This document shows positions 26,877-37,904 of a DNA stretch of 64,000 nt, piece after piece. Numbering within the stretch: position 1 is the first letter of the stretch; each line of letters opens with the position of its first letter. The position numbers and the translations under genes were made by a program. The stretch lies in the NCBI RefSeq assembly GCF_018263855.1, contig NZ_CP073318.1:9734001-9798000 (forward strand). The letters run 5' to 3'. Source of the DNA: Kutzneria sp. CA-103260 (lineage in GTDB: Bacteria; Actinomycetota; Actinomycetes; Mycobacteriales; Pseudonocardiaceae). Under the pieces are notes generated by a model. It ran no database searches and was not told the DNA's origin. It was given only the letters and a program-made list of their open reading frames with translations.

Positions 26877-27365
26877 CTAGAGCGCCCCGACCAGGTCGCC
26901 GCCCCAGCGTTCGATCTCCGCGTCCAGGTCGAGCGGCCCGGTGCCCGAGGCCTGCTTCATCGCGTCGGTGACCCGGTCCAGCGGCACCAGCCAGGACACC
27001 TCGAACTCGATGCCGTCGGGGTCCTTGGCGTACAGCGCCTTGGTCGTCACATGATCGGACGCGCCGACCAGCGCACCCGCCTCACGGAGCCGGTCGGCGT
27101 GCTCGGCCAGGTCCTTGAGCGTGGTCACGGACCAGGCCAGGTGGTACAGGCCGACGGTGTCGCGGCCCGCGCCGGACGGCTTGGCGTCCGGGCCGACCTG
27201 GAACAGGCCCAGGTCGTGGTCGTTGTCGGAGTCCGGAGCCTGCAGGAACGCGGCGCCCGGGAACTGGTGCACCACTCGGAAGCCGAGCACCTCGGTGTAG
27301 AAGGCGACGCTGCGCGAGGTGTCACGCACGTACAGCACCGCGTGGTTGAGCCGGCGGATCGCCAT
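26877..27365 (-). CDS. VOC-superfamily (glyoxalase/dioxygenase-like) protein
   Basis: 162 residues with two beta-alpha-beta-beta-beta halves. LNHAVLYVRDTSRSVAFYTEVLGFRVVH is the first module with a metal-ligand His; TVGLYHLAWSV and DPDGIEFEVSWLVP supply the second His and the Glu. The Glu-x-x-H arrangement suits a 2,3-dioxygenase-like or glyoxalase-like metal site. Substrate cannot be read. ATG 27365 has a GGGAGG site five bases upstream. Its stop lies 12 bases from the convergent tmk stop. Confidence 0.82.
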   Translation of the reverse strand: MAIRRLNHAVLYVRDTSRSVAFYTEVLGFRVVHQFPGAAFLQAPDSDNDHDLGLFQVGPDAKPSGAGRDTVGLYHLAWSVTTLKDLAEHADRLREAGALVGASDHVTTKALYAKDPDGIEFEVSWLVPLDRVTDAMKQASGTGPLDLDAEIERWGGDLVGAL

Positions 27366-27590
27366 CGCTGCCTCCCTTGTTCAATATTCAACTATAACGT
27401 CGGTAACAAACCGTGAGCGTTACACGCTGTAGCTCGTGAACCCGACGGGGACGAGGGTGGGTGATGGCGCATGACCGAGCGCTGGAGCAGTGCGGCGGAG
27501 CGCAACGGACCGATCGCTGCCGGTGGTGACCGGAGTGTTGATCGCTGGGGTGCGCGCGGCCGCCAGGCCAGCAGTGCGACGATGGTAGGC

Positions 27591-28268
27591 ATGAAGGCAC
27601 GCGTCCTGGTGGTCGATGACGACCCGGCCCTGGCGGAGATGCTCACCATCGTGCTGCGCGGTGAGGGGTTCGACACCGCAGTCGTCGCCGACGGCGCGCG
27701 GGCGCTGCCGGCGCTTCGTGAGCTCAAACCGGACCTGGTGCTGCTCGACCTGATGCTGCCCGGGATGAACGGCATCGACGTGTGCAAGGCGATCCGGGCC
27801 GAGTCCGGCGTGCCGATCGTGATGCTCACGGCCAAGAGCGACACCGTCGACATCGTGCTGGGCCTGGAGTCCGGCGCCGACGACTACGTGGTCAAGCCGT
27901 TCAAGCCCAAGGAGCTGGTGGCCCGCATCCGCACCCGGCTGCGGCGCACCGAGTCGGAGCCGGCCGAGGTGCTGGCCATCGGCGACCTGGCCATCGACGT
28001 GCCCGGCCACGAGGTCACCCGGGAGGGGCAGGCCATCCAGCTCACCCCGCTGGAGTTCGACCTGCTGGTCGCGCTGGCCCGCAAGCCGCGCCAGGTGTTC
28101 ACCCGCGAGGTGCTGCTGGAGCAGGTGTGGGGCTACCGGCACGCGGCCGACACCCGGCTGGTGAACGTGCACGTCCAGCGGCTGCGCTCCAAGGTCGAGA
28201 AAGACCCGGAGCACCCCGAGGTGGTGCTCACCGTGCGTGGCGTGGGGTACAAGGCGGGTCCTCCGTGA
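27591..28268 (+). CDS. mtrA: MtrA response regulator
   Basis: OmpR-family regulator of cell division and wall remodelling. 225 residues, almost collinear with M. tuberculosis MtrA. The receiver domain shows VVDDD, the phospho-acceptor D53 in LVLLDLMLPGMNG, and K in ADDYVVKPFKPKEL; the winged-helix half contains LTPLEFDLLVALARKPRQVF and VWGYRHAADTRLVNVHVQRL, ending VRGVGYKAGPP. ATG 27591 is chosen because family homology begins there; a second ATG lies nine bases upstream. Followed by mtrB after 14 bases. Confidence 0.97.
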   Translation: MKARVLVVDDDPALAEMLTIVLRGEGFDTAVVADGARALPALRELKPDLVLLDLMLPGMNGIDVCKAIRAESGVPIVMLTAKSDTVDIVLGLESGADDYVVKPFKPKELVARIRTRLRRTESEPAEVLAIGDLAIDVPGHEVTREGQAIQLTPLEFDLLVALARKPRQVFTREVLLEQVWGYRHAADTRLVNVHVQRLRSKVEKDPEHPEVVLTVRGVGYKAGPP

Positions 28269-28282
28269 TCGGGGCCTGACCG

Positions 28283-30298
28283 ATGCGGGTGGACACCAGG
28301 CCGGTGACCCGGTGGGTGCAGGAGGCACCGGCCGTGGTGCGGGAGCGCTGGCAGCAGGCCAGCGAGCTGTGGCGGCGGTCGTTGCAGCTGCGGGTGGTGG
28401 TCAGCACCCTCGCGCTGTCCTCGGCCGTCGTCTTCGTGCTGGGCATGGTGCTCCAGTCGCAGATCACCGACCAGATGCTGAGCAGCAAGACGAGCGCCGC
28501 GACCGCGCAGATCAAGGCCAGCGTCACGGCCGTGCAGCACCAGCTGGTCGGGGTCAGCCCGGGGCCGGACAGCCTGATCACCCGTTTCAACGCCGCCCTC
28601 AACTCGCTGACCAGCAGCGGCTCCCCGAACATCGACGGCTCGTCGGCCGGCGCGTTCGAGCCGATCCTGGCCGACGCCCGCACCAAGGACTCCGCCGGCA
28701 ACGTCACCGCCACCGCGCACTACGGGGACGTCCCGGACGACCTCAAGCGGTTCGTGCAGAACGATGAGATCGCCACCCGGATCCACACCGTGTCCCGGGA
28801 CGGCGTGTCGACCACGATGCTCATGGTCGGCGCCCAGGTGCCCAGCGCCAACCACCCGGTGCAGCTGTACCTGCTGTTCCCGCTGACCGCCGAGCAGCAC
28901 ACCACCGAGGTCGTGCAGAACACCCTGATCGTCGCCGGCGTCGTGCTGCTGCTGTTGCTGGCCGGCATCACCAACCTGGTCACCCGGCAGGTGGTCCGCC
29001 CGGTGCGGCAGGCCGCCGAGGTGGCCGAGCGCTTCGCCGACGGCAAGCTGGACGACCGGATGCCGGTGGTCGGCGAGGACGACGTGGCCCGGCTGGCCGA
29101 GTCGTACAACGAGATGGCCGAGAGCATCCAGGCCCAGATCCGGCAGCTGGAGGAGTTCGGCCTGCTGCAGCGGCGGTTCACCTCCGACGTGTCGCACGAG
29201 CTGCGCACGCCGCTGACCACCGTGCGGATGGCCGCCGACGTGCTGCACGCCTCCCGGGAGCAGTTCCCGTCCGGCCTGGCCCGCTCCACCGAACTGCTGG
29301 TCGACGAGCTGGACCGGTTCGAGGCGCTGCTCGGCGACCTGCTGGAGATCAGCCGCCTGGACGCCGGCGTCGACGAGCTCACCGCCGACCTGGTCGACGT
29401 GCGCGGTGTCGTGGAACGTGCCGTCGCCGCCGTCGGGCCGGTCGCCGCCAGCTCCGGCAGTGCCGTCGAGACCTACATGCCCGACGCCGAGGTGCCGGCT
29501 GAGATCGACGCCCGGCGGGTCGAGCGTGTGCTGCGCAACCTGCTCAACAACGCCGTCGACCACGGCGAAGGCCTGCCCGTGCGGGTCCGCGTCGCCGCCG
29601 ACGAGCACGCCGTGGCCATCGTCGTCCGGGACTTCGGCGTCGGTCTGCGTGAGGGCGAGGCCGAGCTGGTGTTCAACCGCTTCTGGCGGGCCGACCCGTC
29701 CCGCAACCGCCGCACCGGAGGCACCGGTCTCGGCCTGGCCATCAGCGTCGAGGACGCCCGGCTGCACGGCGGCTGGCTGGAGGCCTGGGGCGAGCGCGGC
29801 CAGGGCGCCTGCTTCCGGCTCACCCTGCCGCGCCACCAGGGGCAGGAACTCACCGACAGCCCGCTTACCCTGCCGCCCGACGAGGAACCGCCCGTCCGTG
29901 AACCGGCCGAGGCTGAGGAAACCCCCCTCGTCATCGCCGAGATCGAGGCCGACGCCGAGGTCGAGGAGATCGCCTGGCAGCCCGCCGAGTCCGTGGCCCT
30001 GGACGAGCCGGCGGTCCTCGACGAGCCGGCGGCCGAGGAGCCGGCCGTCACCTGGCAGTCCGCCGACGCCTCCCCGGCCGTCGAACCCGGCGAGATCGGC
30101 CACGACCCCGAGCTGGACGGGGTGCCTCCCACCCCGCCGCCGATGCCGTTCCCGTCACGCGCCTCGGAGTCCCGCCTCTACCCGCTGCCCGCCGAGCCCG
30201 ACGGCGGGCCGGTCGGGCCGGGCGCCGCCGAGTCGGCCACACCCACCGCGTCCGAGTCCACGTTCGCGAACTCGAAGTCCGCTGGGGAGGTCCGGTGA
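28283..30298 (+). CDS. mtrB: MtrB sensor histidine kinase
   Basis: Membrane kinase partner of MtrA, 671 residues. TM1 is near residues 34-56 and TM2 near 212-234, with an external sensor region between. A HAMP domain (RQVVRPVRQAAEVAERFADG) follows, then the phospho-acceptor His ~305 in FTSDVSHELRTPL. The ATPase domain has NLLNNAVDHGEG, DFGVGL and GGTGLGLAISVEDAR. The kinase core ends near residue 520; the last ~150 residues are a Pro/Glu/Ala-rich, probably disordered acidic tail of unknown role. The stop overlaps the lpqB start (GTGA). Confidence 0.95.
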   Translation: MRVDTRPVTRWVQEAPAVVRERWQQASELWRRSLQLRVVVSTLALSSAVVFVLGMVLQSQITDQMLSSKTSAATAQIKASVTAVQHQLVGVSPGPDSLITRFNAALNSLTSSGSPNIDGSSAGAFEPILADARTKDSAGNVTATAHYGDVPDDLKRFVQNDEIATRIHTVSRDGVSTTMLMVGAQVPSANHPVQLYLLFPLTAEQHTTEVVQNTLIVAGVVLLLLLAGITNLVTRQVVRPVRQAAEVAERFADGKLDDRMPVVGEDDVARLAESYNEMAESIQAQIRQLEEFGLLQRRFTSDVSHELRTPLTTVRMAADVLHASREQFPSGLARSTELLVDELDRFEALLGDLLEISRLDAGVDELTADLVDVRGVVERAVAAVGPVAASSGSAVETYMPDAEVPAEIDARRVERVLRNLLNNAVDHGEGLPVRVRVAADEHAVAIVVRDFGVGLREGEAELVFNRFWRADPSRNRRTGGTGLGLAISVEDARLHGGWLEAWGERGQGACFRLTLPRHQGQELTDSPLTLPPDEEPPVREPAEAEETPLVIAEIEADAEVEEIAWQPAESVALDEPAVLDEPAAEEPAVTWQSADASPAVEPGEIGHDPELDGVPPTPPPMPFPSRASESRLYPLPAEPDGGPVGPGAAESATPTASESTFANSKSAGEVR

Positions 30299-32043
30299 TC
30301 CGGCGGTCCCGACCGGCGCTGCTGCTGATCGTGCTGCTCACGGCGCTGGCCACGGTCGCGGGCTGCGCCGCCATCCCGGACGAGACCCCGGCGCAGGGCG
30401 TCGCCGCCGGCGACGGGGGCGGCAAGACAGCGCCCGCCCCGGAGCCACCGCTGGACCTGCAGCCGGCCGACCTGGTGCGGGCGTTCCTGAACGCCAACGC
30501 CGACTCGAGCTCCAGCTACGCCGCCGGCCGGACCTACCTGACCAAGGCCGCGCAGCCGAAGTGGCAGCCCGGCTCGTCGATCACGATCATCCAGGACACC
30601 TTCAACACGCTGCCCGAGCAGACCAAGCCCGACCACGCCACGGTGCAGGTCAGCATGCAGATCATCGGCCGGTTGGGCGCCGACGCGGCGTTCGTGCCGC
30701 AGTCCACGCCGGCCGCGCTGACCCTGCCCGTCGACAAGCAGGACGGCCAGTGGCGGATCAGCACGCCGCCGCCGGGCGTGTACATGACGCTGGACCGGTT
30801 CAACGAGCTGTACCGGCAGGTCAAGGTGTACTTCCTGGACCCGCAGAAGCGGGTGCTGGTGCCCGACCTGCGCTACATCCTGGCCCAGCCCAGCAACGGC
30901 CTGCCGGCGCGGGTGATCGACCTGCTGCTGGCCGGACCGTCCGACGCCATGCAGGGCGCGCTCACCAGCGCGCTGAGCTCCGACGCCGTGCTGCAGTCCG
31001 GCGGCGTCGAGGCCGGCGACGGGGCGGTGCTGGTCAACCTCAGCCGGGTCGGCGACCTCTCCGCGGCCAACGTGAAGCTGGTCATCGCCCAGGTCGTGCA
31101 GTCACTGGCCGTCGTCACCAACAGCCGCATCCGCATCGAGCAGGACGGCACCGCGCTGTCCCCGGACCGCCTGGACTGGCGGATCGGCGACCTGCCGGCC
31201 TACGACATCGGCACCAGCCCCAGCCCCGACCTGCCCGGCCTGCTCGTGCAGGACGGTCTGATCAAGCAGCTCGACGGCAAGCCGCTGAACGGGCCGGCCG
31301 GCAACGGCTCCTACACCGTGCTGACCGCCGCCCAGTCCATCGACGGCAGCGAGCTGGCCACCGTCAGCAAGGACAGCGGCAGCGCACAGCTGCGGGTCGG
31401 CGGCCTCACCCAGCTCGCGCCGGTGGTCGACCTGACCGCCGGCACCCTGACCAGACCCACCTGGGTCTCCGCCGACTCCGCGACCGACGCCAGCAACGAA
31501 GTGTGGACCGTCGCCGACGGCAGCCGGGTCGCCCGCGTCGTCAAGTCGGCCGAAGGCACCTGGGTGCCCCACCCGGTCAACGCCAACGACCTGAGCGCGT
31601 TCGGCCCCATCACCGACCTGCGGCTGTCCCGGGACGGCACCCGGGCCGCCGTCATCGCGAACTCGCAGCTCATCGTCTGCGCGGTCGTCCGCACCCCCAA
31701 CTCGGACACCGTGGCCCTGCGCTCGCCCCGCGTCCTGCTGCCCGACACGCTGACCAGCGTGGTCGGCGTCGACTGGCTGCTCCAGGATCAGCTCGTGGTG
31801 GCCACCTCCTCCCAGGAATCGCCGATCATCCAGGTCGCCGCCGACGGCGACCCGGTGTTCAACCGCTACAACGCGGCCAACCTGACCGCCCCGGTCACCG
31901 CCGTCACCGCCGCCCCCAGCCGCCCGGTGATCGTGGTGGACGCCGGCGGCATGTGGACCTCCTCGGACTCGAACTCGGTGTGGCGGGTGCAAGGCATCAA
32001 CGTCCGCCACGGCTCCACCGCCGTGCCCTTCTACCCAGGCTGA
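30295..32043 (+). CDS. lpqB: LpqB lipoprotein, MtrAB accessory
   Basis: 582 residues. Type II signal peptide with lipobox ALATVAGC, so it is an external lipid-anchored protein. A GerMN-type domain (DPQKRVLVPDLRYILAQ, RVIDLLLAGPSDAMQGAL) precedes a C-terminal beta-propeller (ATVSKDSGSAQLRVGG, SRDGTRAAVIANSQL). In mycobacteria LpqB binds the external part of MtrB and modulates signalling. GTG 30295 with GGGGAGG upstream is translationally coupled to mtrB by a four-base overlap. A family B repeat follows directly after the stop. Confidence 0.94.
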   Translation: MIRRSRPALLLIVLLTALATVAGCAAIPDETPAQGVAAGDGGGKTAPAPEPPLDLQPADLVRAFLNANADSSSSYAAGRTYLTKAAQPKWQPGSSITIIQDTFNTLPEQTKPDHATVQVSMQIIGRLGADAAFVPQSTPAALTLPVDKQDGQWRISTPPPGVYMTLDRFNELYRQVKVYFLDPQKRVLVPDLRYILAQPSNGLPARVIDLLLAGPSDAMQGALTSALSSDAVLQSGGVEAGDGAVLVNLSRVGDLSAANVKLVIAQVVQSLAVVTNSRIRIEQDGTALSPDRLDWRIGDLPAYDIGTSPSPDLPGLLVQDGLIKQLDGKPLNGPAGNGSYTVLTAAQSIDGSELATVSKDSGSAQLRVGGLTQLAPVVDLTAGTLTRPTWVSADSATDASNEVWTVADGSRVARVVKSAEGTWVPHPVNANDLSAFGPITDLRLSRDGTRAAVIANSQLIVCAVVRTPNSDTVALRSPRVLLPDTLTSVVGVDWLLQDQLVVATSSQESPIIQVAADGDPVFNRYNAANLTAPVTAVTAAPSRPVIVVDAGGMWTSSDSNSVWRVQGINVRHGSTAVPFYPG

Positions 32044-32052
32044 GCTGTGCTT

Positions 32053-32214
32053 TTGGCGCCGCCTTCGGCGTCGCGGCTCGGCCCCCGGGTAGCCGATGCC
32101 TCGCCCTTGCCGGATTTCGCCCGCCGCATCCGGCCTGGGTGGTGGGGCGCGTGGGTGGCGGCGGGCGAAATCCGCCAACCGGGCGAAGCACCGGCGGGGC
32201 CTCGCACTCTCCCG
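32053..32214 (+). repeat. family B repeat, full copy
   Basis: Inverted arms at 32092-32127 and 32158-32195 (about 37 bases, few mismatches) enclose a 30-base GT-rich loop (GGCCTGGGTGGTGGGGCGCG). The outer flanks are GGCGCCGCCTTCGGCGTCGC on the left and GCGGGGCCTCGC on the right. It lies ten bases after the lpqB stop, in the convergent junction with comF. Confidence 0.75.
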
Positions 32215-32255
32215 AGTTGGCGCCAGGATCGGTAGGTTGGTTGGCGGTGGGTTGG

Positions 32256-32918
32256 TTAGTCCGTGCTGGTCAGCGCGACTATTGCCGTGACCTCCAAGCC
32301 GGCGGCGGTGAGCACCTGGTGGCACGCGGCGGCGGTGGCGCCGGTGGTGATGACGTCGTCGAGTAGGACGACGGGGCTGCCGCGGGGCGGCGCGGCCCGA
32401 GGTCGCAGGCGTACCCGGCCGGCCAGGTTGGCGGCGCGGGCGGTCGGGTCCAGCCCGACGGAGTCGGTGGCCGAGGGGGCCAGCTCCAGCACCGGGGCCA
32501 CCGCGACGCCATGACCGGACCTGGCCAGCTCGGTGGCGCACCAGCGGGCCAGGTTGGTCATGTGCTCGCCGCCCCGCAGCCGGGAGGTCCGCCGCCGCGA
32601 CGGGGCCGGCACCAGCCACCAGACGCCGTCCGGGCCGGGCCGCGCTTCGGGCACCCATGGCAGGGCCTTGGCCACGGCGACCCCCAGCGGCTGGGCCAGC
32701 TCGCGCCGGCCGCGCTCCTTGTACGCCAGCACCGCGTCTCGGGCGGGGCCGCGATAACCGGCCAGGGCGTAGGCCGGCGGGCCGGCCGAGATGGTGGGCC
32801 GGCGGACCGGCGACGGGCCGCCGAATTCGGTCGCGCAGGACTCGCACCACAACCGACCATTCGTTCGGCAGCCGACGCAGCGGACCGGCAGGACAAGATC
32901 GAGCAGTTTCGTCGTCAT
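32256..32918 (-). CDS. comF: ComF-family phosphoribosyltransferase-like protein
   Basis: About 220 residues. An N-terminal Cys4 zinc ribbon (LPVRCVGC and LWCESC) is followed by a type I phosphoribosyltransferase fold with the PRPP loop VVLLDDVITTGATAAAC near the end; LVPAPSRRRTSRLRGGEHM is the flexible-loop region. ComF proteins are linked to DNA uptake or processing in competent bacteria; in actinobacteria the role is unknown. ATG 32918 was chosen because the zinc ribbon starts right after it; the open frame reaches further upstream without homology. It is convergent with lpqB and divergent from hpf. Confidence 0.85.
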   Translation of the reverse strand: MTTKLLDLVLPVRCVGCRTNGRLWCESCATEFGGPSPVRRPTISAGPPAYALAGYRGPARDAVLAYKERGRRELAQPLGVAVAKALPWVPEARPGPDGVWWLVPAPSRRRTSRLRGGEHMTNLARWCATELARSGHGVAVAPVLELAPSATDSVGLDPTARAANLAGRVRLRPRAAPPRGSPVVLLDDVITTGATAAACHQVLTAAGLEVTAIVALTSTD

Positions 32919-32962
32919 GGGCCCCACCATGCACCCCGAACCTGGCAGTCCCGGCGGCCCGT

Positions 32963-32987
32963 GTTTATTACCCGTGAGTTCGGGTAT
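32963..32987 (+). promoter_or_regulatory. SigB/SigF-type stress promoter
   Basis: GTTT (32963-32966), then 15 bases, then GGGTAT (32982-32987) is an exact match to the GTTT-N15-GGGTAT consensus of the actinobacterial stress sigma factors SigB/SigF. It points to the right, towards hpf, whose start codon lies about 680 bases downstream. Confidence 0.55.
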
Positions 32988-33666
32988 CGCCTCAAACCTG
33001 AAGAGTCTTCGCATGAGTGAGAGAACCTCACACCGCGACCTGGGGGTGCGCGTGAAGCGAATGTTGGGTTTCTGGCCACGACCTTCGGTACGGGTGATCA
33101 CCCGATACCACCCACATGGGTGAACTTGGTCCGGGGGACTCGATCACTGTCCCCGGTTCCGGCCGGTCACGCGAAGATCGCCGTCGCTGGCCGGTCGCGT
33201 ACCGCGACTACCACCATCGGGGCGACCCGATGCGGTGGCGGCGGCTCGCACACGTGACCGGGAACCCCGAGCTGGACTGGCACGTTGCCCCGATATGAGG
33301 CCCTTGCTCAGCCCGTTCGCCGCAGTAGGTTGGCGACCTCGGCCGGCATGGGTCCTGCGCCGTCGGAGTGAAGCGTGGCCCACCCGTTCGGTGCGCTCCG
33401 TGCCCTGGGCGCGTTCCCGGCCCGTGCCCGCGACTCGATCGGTCACGGAACGTGGTGACCTGAACTCTCCAGCAACGGGGTCTGTCGCAACGGCGAATCC
33501 GGGGCTAACGTGCTCCGCTATCAAGCATTCCGGCCCGCGGGGAGGAGGCGAACAGCCCATGACCCTGGCGCCGGCGAGCAGCGGCATCTGAGCCGCCTCG
33601 GTCACCACCCGGCGCCGAACACCATCCCCAGCATTGATGTTCTCGCAGCAGCGAGGGAGGTCGTGT
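32988..33666 (+). other. long upstream region of hpf without a convincing gene
   Basis: Several short open frames exist on both strands but none shows homology, a good ribosome site with length, or a clean start. Structured words include GGGTGATCACCC (a perfect palindrome near 33092) and CACCCACATGGGTG (33110-33123). A ten-codon frame at 33559-33591 follows GGAGGAGG by about ten bases and could be a leader peptide. If the stress promoter at 32963 serves hpf, all of this is an untranslated leader of about 670 bases. Confidence 0.4.
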
Positions 33667-34338
33667 ATGGACATCGTCGTGAAGGGCCGCAACGTCGAGG
33701 TGCCCGATCACTACCGGGTGCACGTGGCCGACAAGCTGGCCCGTCTTGAGCGCTACGACAAGAAGGTCATCCGATTCGACGTGGAACTGTTCCACGAGCC
33801 CAACCGCCGGCAGTCCAAGAACTGCCAGCGGGTCGAGATCACAGCCAAGGGGCGGGGCCCCGTGGTGCGTGCCGAGGCATGCGCCGGCGACTTCTACGGA
33901 GCGCTCGACTGCGCGGTGAACAAGCTGGAGAACCGGCTGCGCAAGATGCATGATCGTCGCCGCGTGCACTACGGCCGTCGCAGTCCCGCGTCGGTCGCCG
34001 AGGCCACTGGCGCTATCGGCGCCCTGGCTTCCCCCATCGACGACGGTGTCGCGCAGACCGCCGCGACAGCCGTGTTGGAGATGGCGCCCGCCTACGACCC
34101 GGGCCTGGCCGAAGTGCCGGCCCAGCGGTGGGACGAGGCCGCCGTCGACGAGTCGCTTCCGGGGCAGATCGTCCGCGAGAAGGAGCATCCAGCCAAGCCG
34201 ATGACCGTCGACCAGGCCCTCTACGAGATGGAGCTGGTCGGACACGACTTCTACCTCTTCCACGACGCCGACAAGCAGTGTGCGAGCGTCGTCTACCGCA
34301 GGAAGGGATTCGACTACGGCGTGATCAGGCTGGGCTGA
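33667..34338 (+). CDS. hpf: long-form ribosome hibernation promoting factor
   Basis: Binds the small ribosomal subunit and dimerises or stabilises idle ribosomes in stationary phase and stress. 223 residues. The N-terminal HPF/RaiA domain (DIVVKGRNVEVPDHYRVHVADKL to ENRLRKMHDRRRVHY) is joined by a variable linker to the C-terminal dimerisation domain MTVDQALYEMELVGHDFYLF ending YGVIRLG. ATG 33667 is preferred because GGGAGG sits six bases upstream. A SigB/SigF-type promoter far upstream is consistent with stress control. Next gene downstream is secA. Confidence 0.95.
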   Translation: MDIVVKGRNVEVPDHYRVHVADKLARLERYDKKVIRFDVELFHEPNRRQSKNCQRVEITAKGRGPVVRAEACAGDFYGALDCAVNKLENRLRKMHDRRRVHYGRRSPASVAEATGAIGALASPIDDGVAQTAATAVLEMAPAYDPGLAEVPAQRWDEAAVDESLPGQIVREKEHPAKPMTVDQALYEMELVGHDFYLFHDADKQCASVVYRRKGFDYGVIRLG

Positions 34339-34484
34339 CACGCACCCGGGAACCTCGACGGCCGGCTCCCACGTTGTACTGGGGGCCGGCCGTTACCTGC
34401 TGACGGTCGGTCCGCCTACGATGACGGAAAAGGGCGTCCGCACCCAGGGCGCGTGACGAGAACCCGACGAGCGAGGTCCCCCGG

Positions 34485-37295
<2,811 letters not shown>

Positions 37296-37308
37296 CGTCT
37301 GAACGCGA

Positions 37309-37343
37309 GAACGGGGCGGACCTTTCGAAGGTCCGCCCCGTTC
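37309..37343. terminator. rho-independent terminator after secA
   Basis: GAACGGGGCGGACCTT and AAGGTCCGCCCCGTTC form a perfect 16-base stem with a TCG loop, followed by TTCTTT. It also faces the stop of the convergent Rv3235-like gene five bases on, so it can work both ways. Confidence 0.85.
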
Positions 37344-37347
37344 TTCT

Positions 37348-37803
37348 TTACAGCACCCGGAACACGTTGCAGCGCAACGGTTCCCGCACCTCGAACTGGG
37401 CGGCCAGCGCCCGCAGCCGGGTGTCGATCTCCGCGATCCCGCACGCCTCCACGATGCCCTCTACCGGCTGTTGGGCGTGCAGGCTGCGCAGCCGGCTCCG
37501 GTGCGTCGTGGTCCGACCGCGGGCCCTGGTCTCGATCGATCCGTAGGCCGTCGGCGTGAACTGCTGGCGGAGCTGGACCACCGGGCGTCGGCCGTCGATC
37601 GCCTCCAGCACCTGGTTGATCAGGTTGCGGATGCGGCTGGCCACCGCCGGCGGCACCTCGCCGACCGGCGGCGACGCCGGCGGCGGGTCGGCCACCACCC
37701 GCAGCCGGCGCCGGGCGAGGTGGGTCGGTCGCGGCGGCGGGCCGGGTTTCGGTTCATAGTCGGGCAGTGCCCGCAGCACGATCGGTTCCGCGATCGTGGT
37801 CAT
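37348..37803 (-). CDS. Rv3235-family protein
   Basis: 151 residues, Pro/Arg-rich first half (EPKPGPPPRPTHLARRRLRV), then a conserved C-terminal half: RNLINQVLEAIDGRRPVVQL, QQFTPTAYGSIE, LRSLHAQQPVEG and REPLRCNVFRVL. This matches the small family represented by Rv3235, which follows secA in mycobacteria. No enzymatic motif is visible; the pattern suggests a small RNA- or protein-binding fold but function is unknown. ATG 37803 was chosen over TTG 37821. Confidence 0.8.
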   Translation of the reverse strand: MTTIAEPIVLRALPDYEPKPGPPPRPTHLARRRLRVVADPPPASPPVGEVPPAVASRIRNLINQVLEAIDGRRPVVQLRQQFTPTAYGSIETRARGRTTTHRSRLRSLHAQQPVEGIVEACGIAEIDTRLRALAAQFEVREPLRCNVFRVL

Positions 37804-37904
37804 ACGCCATGGCTGAGCCAATGAAGCCCCCGTTTTCTCGCTCCCCCATGGCCCGACAGAGCCGCATATCGGACACCGGCGGACCGCCGTAGCCTGATGG
37901 GGTG

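Noticed and set aside
27366..27590. MtrA-type GTAAC sites upstream of mtrA
   Set aside because: GTAAC and GTTAC words occur near 27405-27422 but in inverted order with 11-base spacing, unlike the known direct arrangement; too weak to call.
33116..33591. Short + strand frames (33116-33298 and 33235-33591) as genes between comF and hpf
   Set aside because: Arg/Pro-rich translations, no ribosome sites at their starts and no family resemblance. The region is described as a leader with only a small possible peptide.
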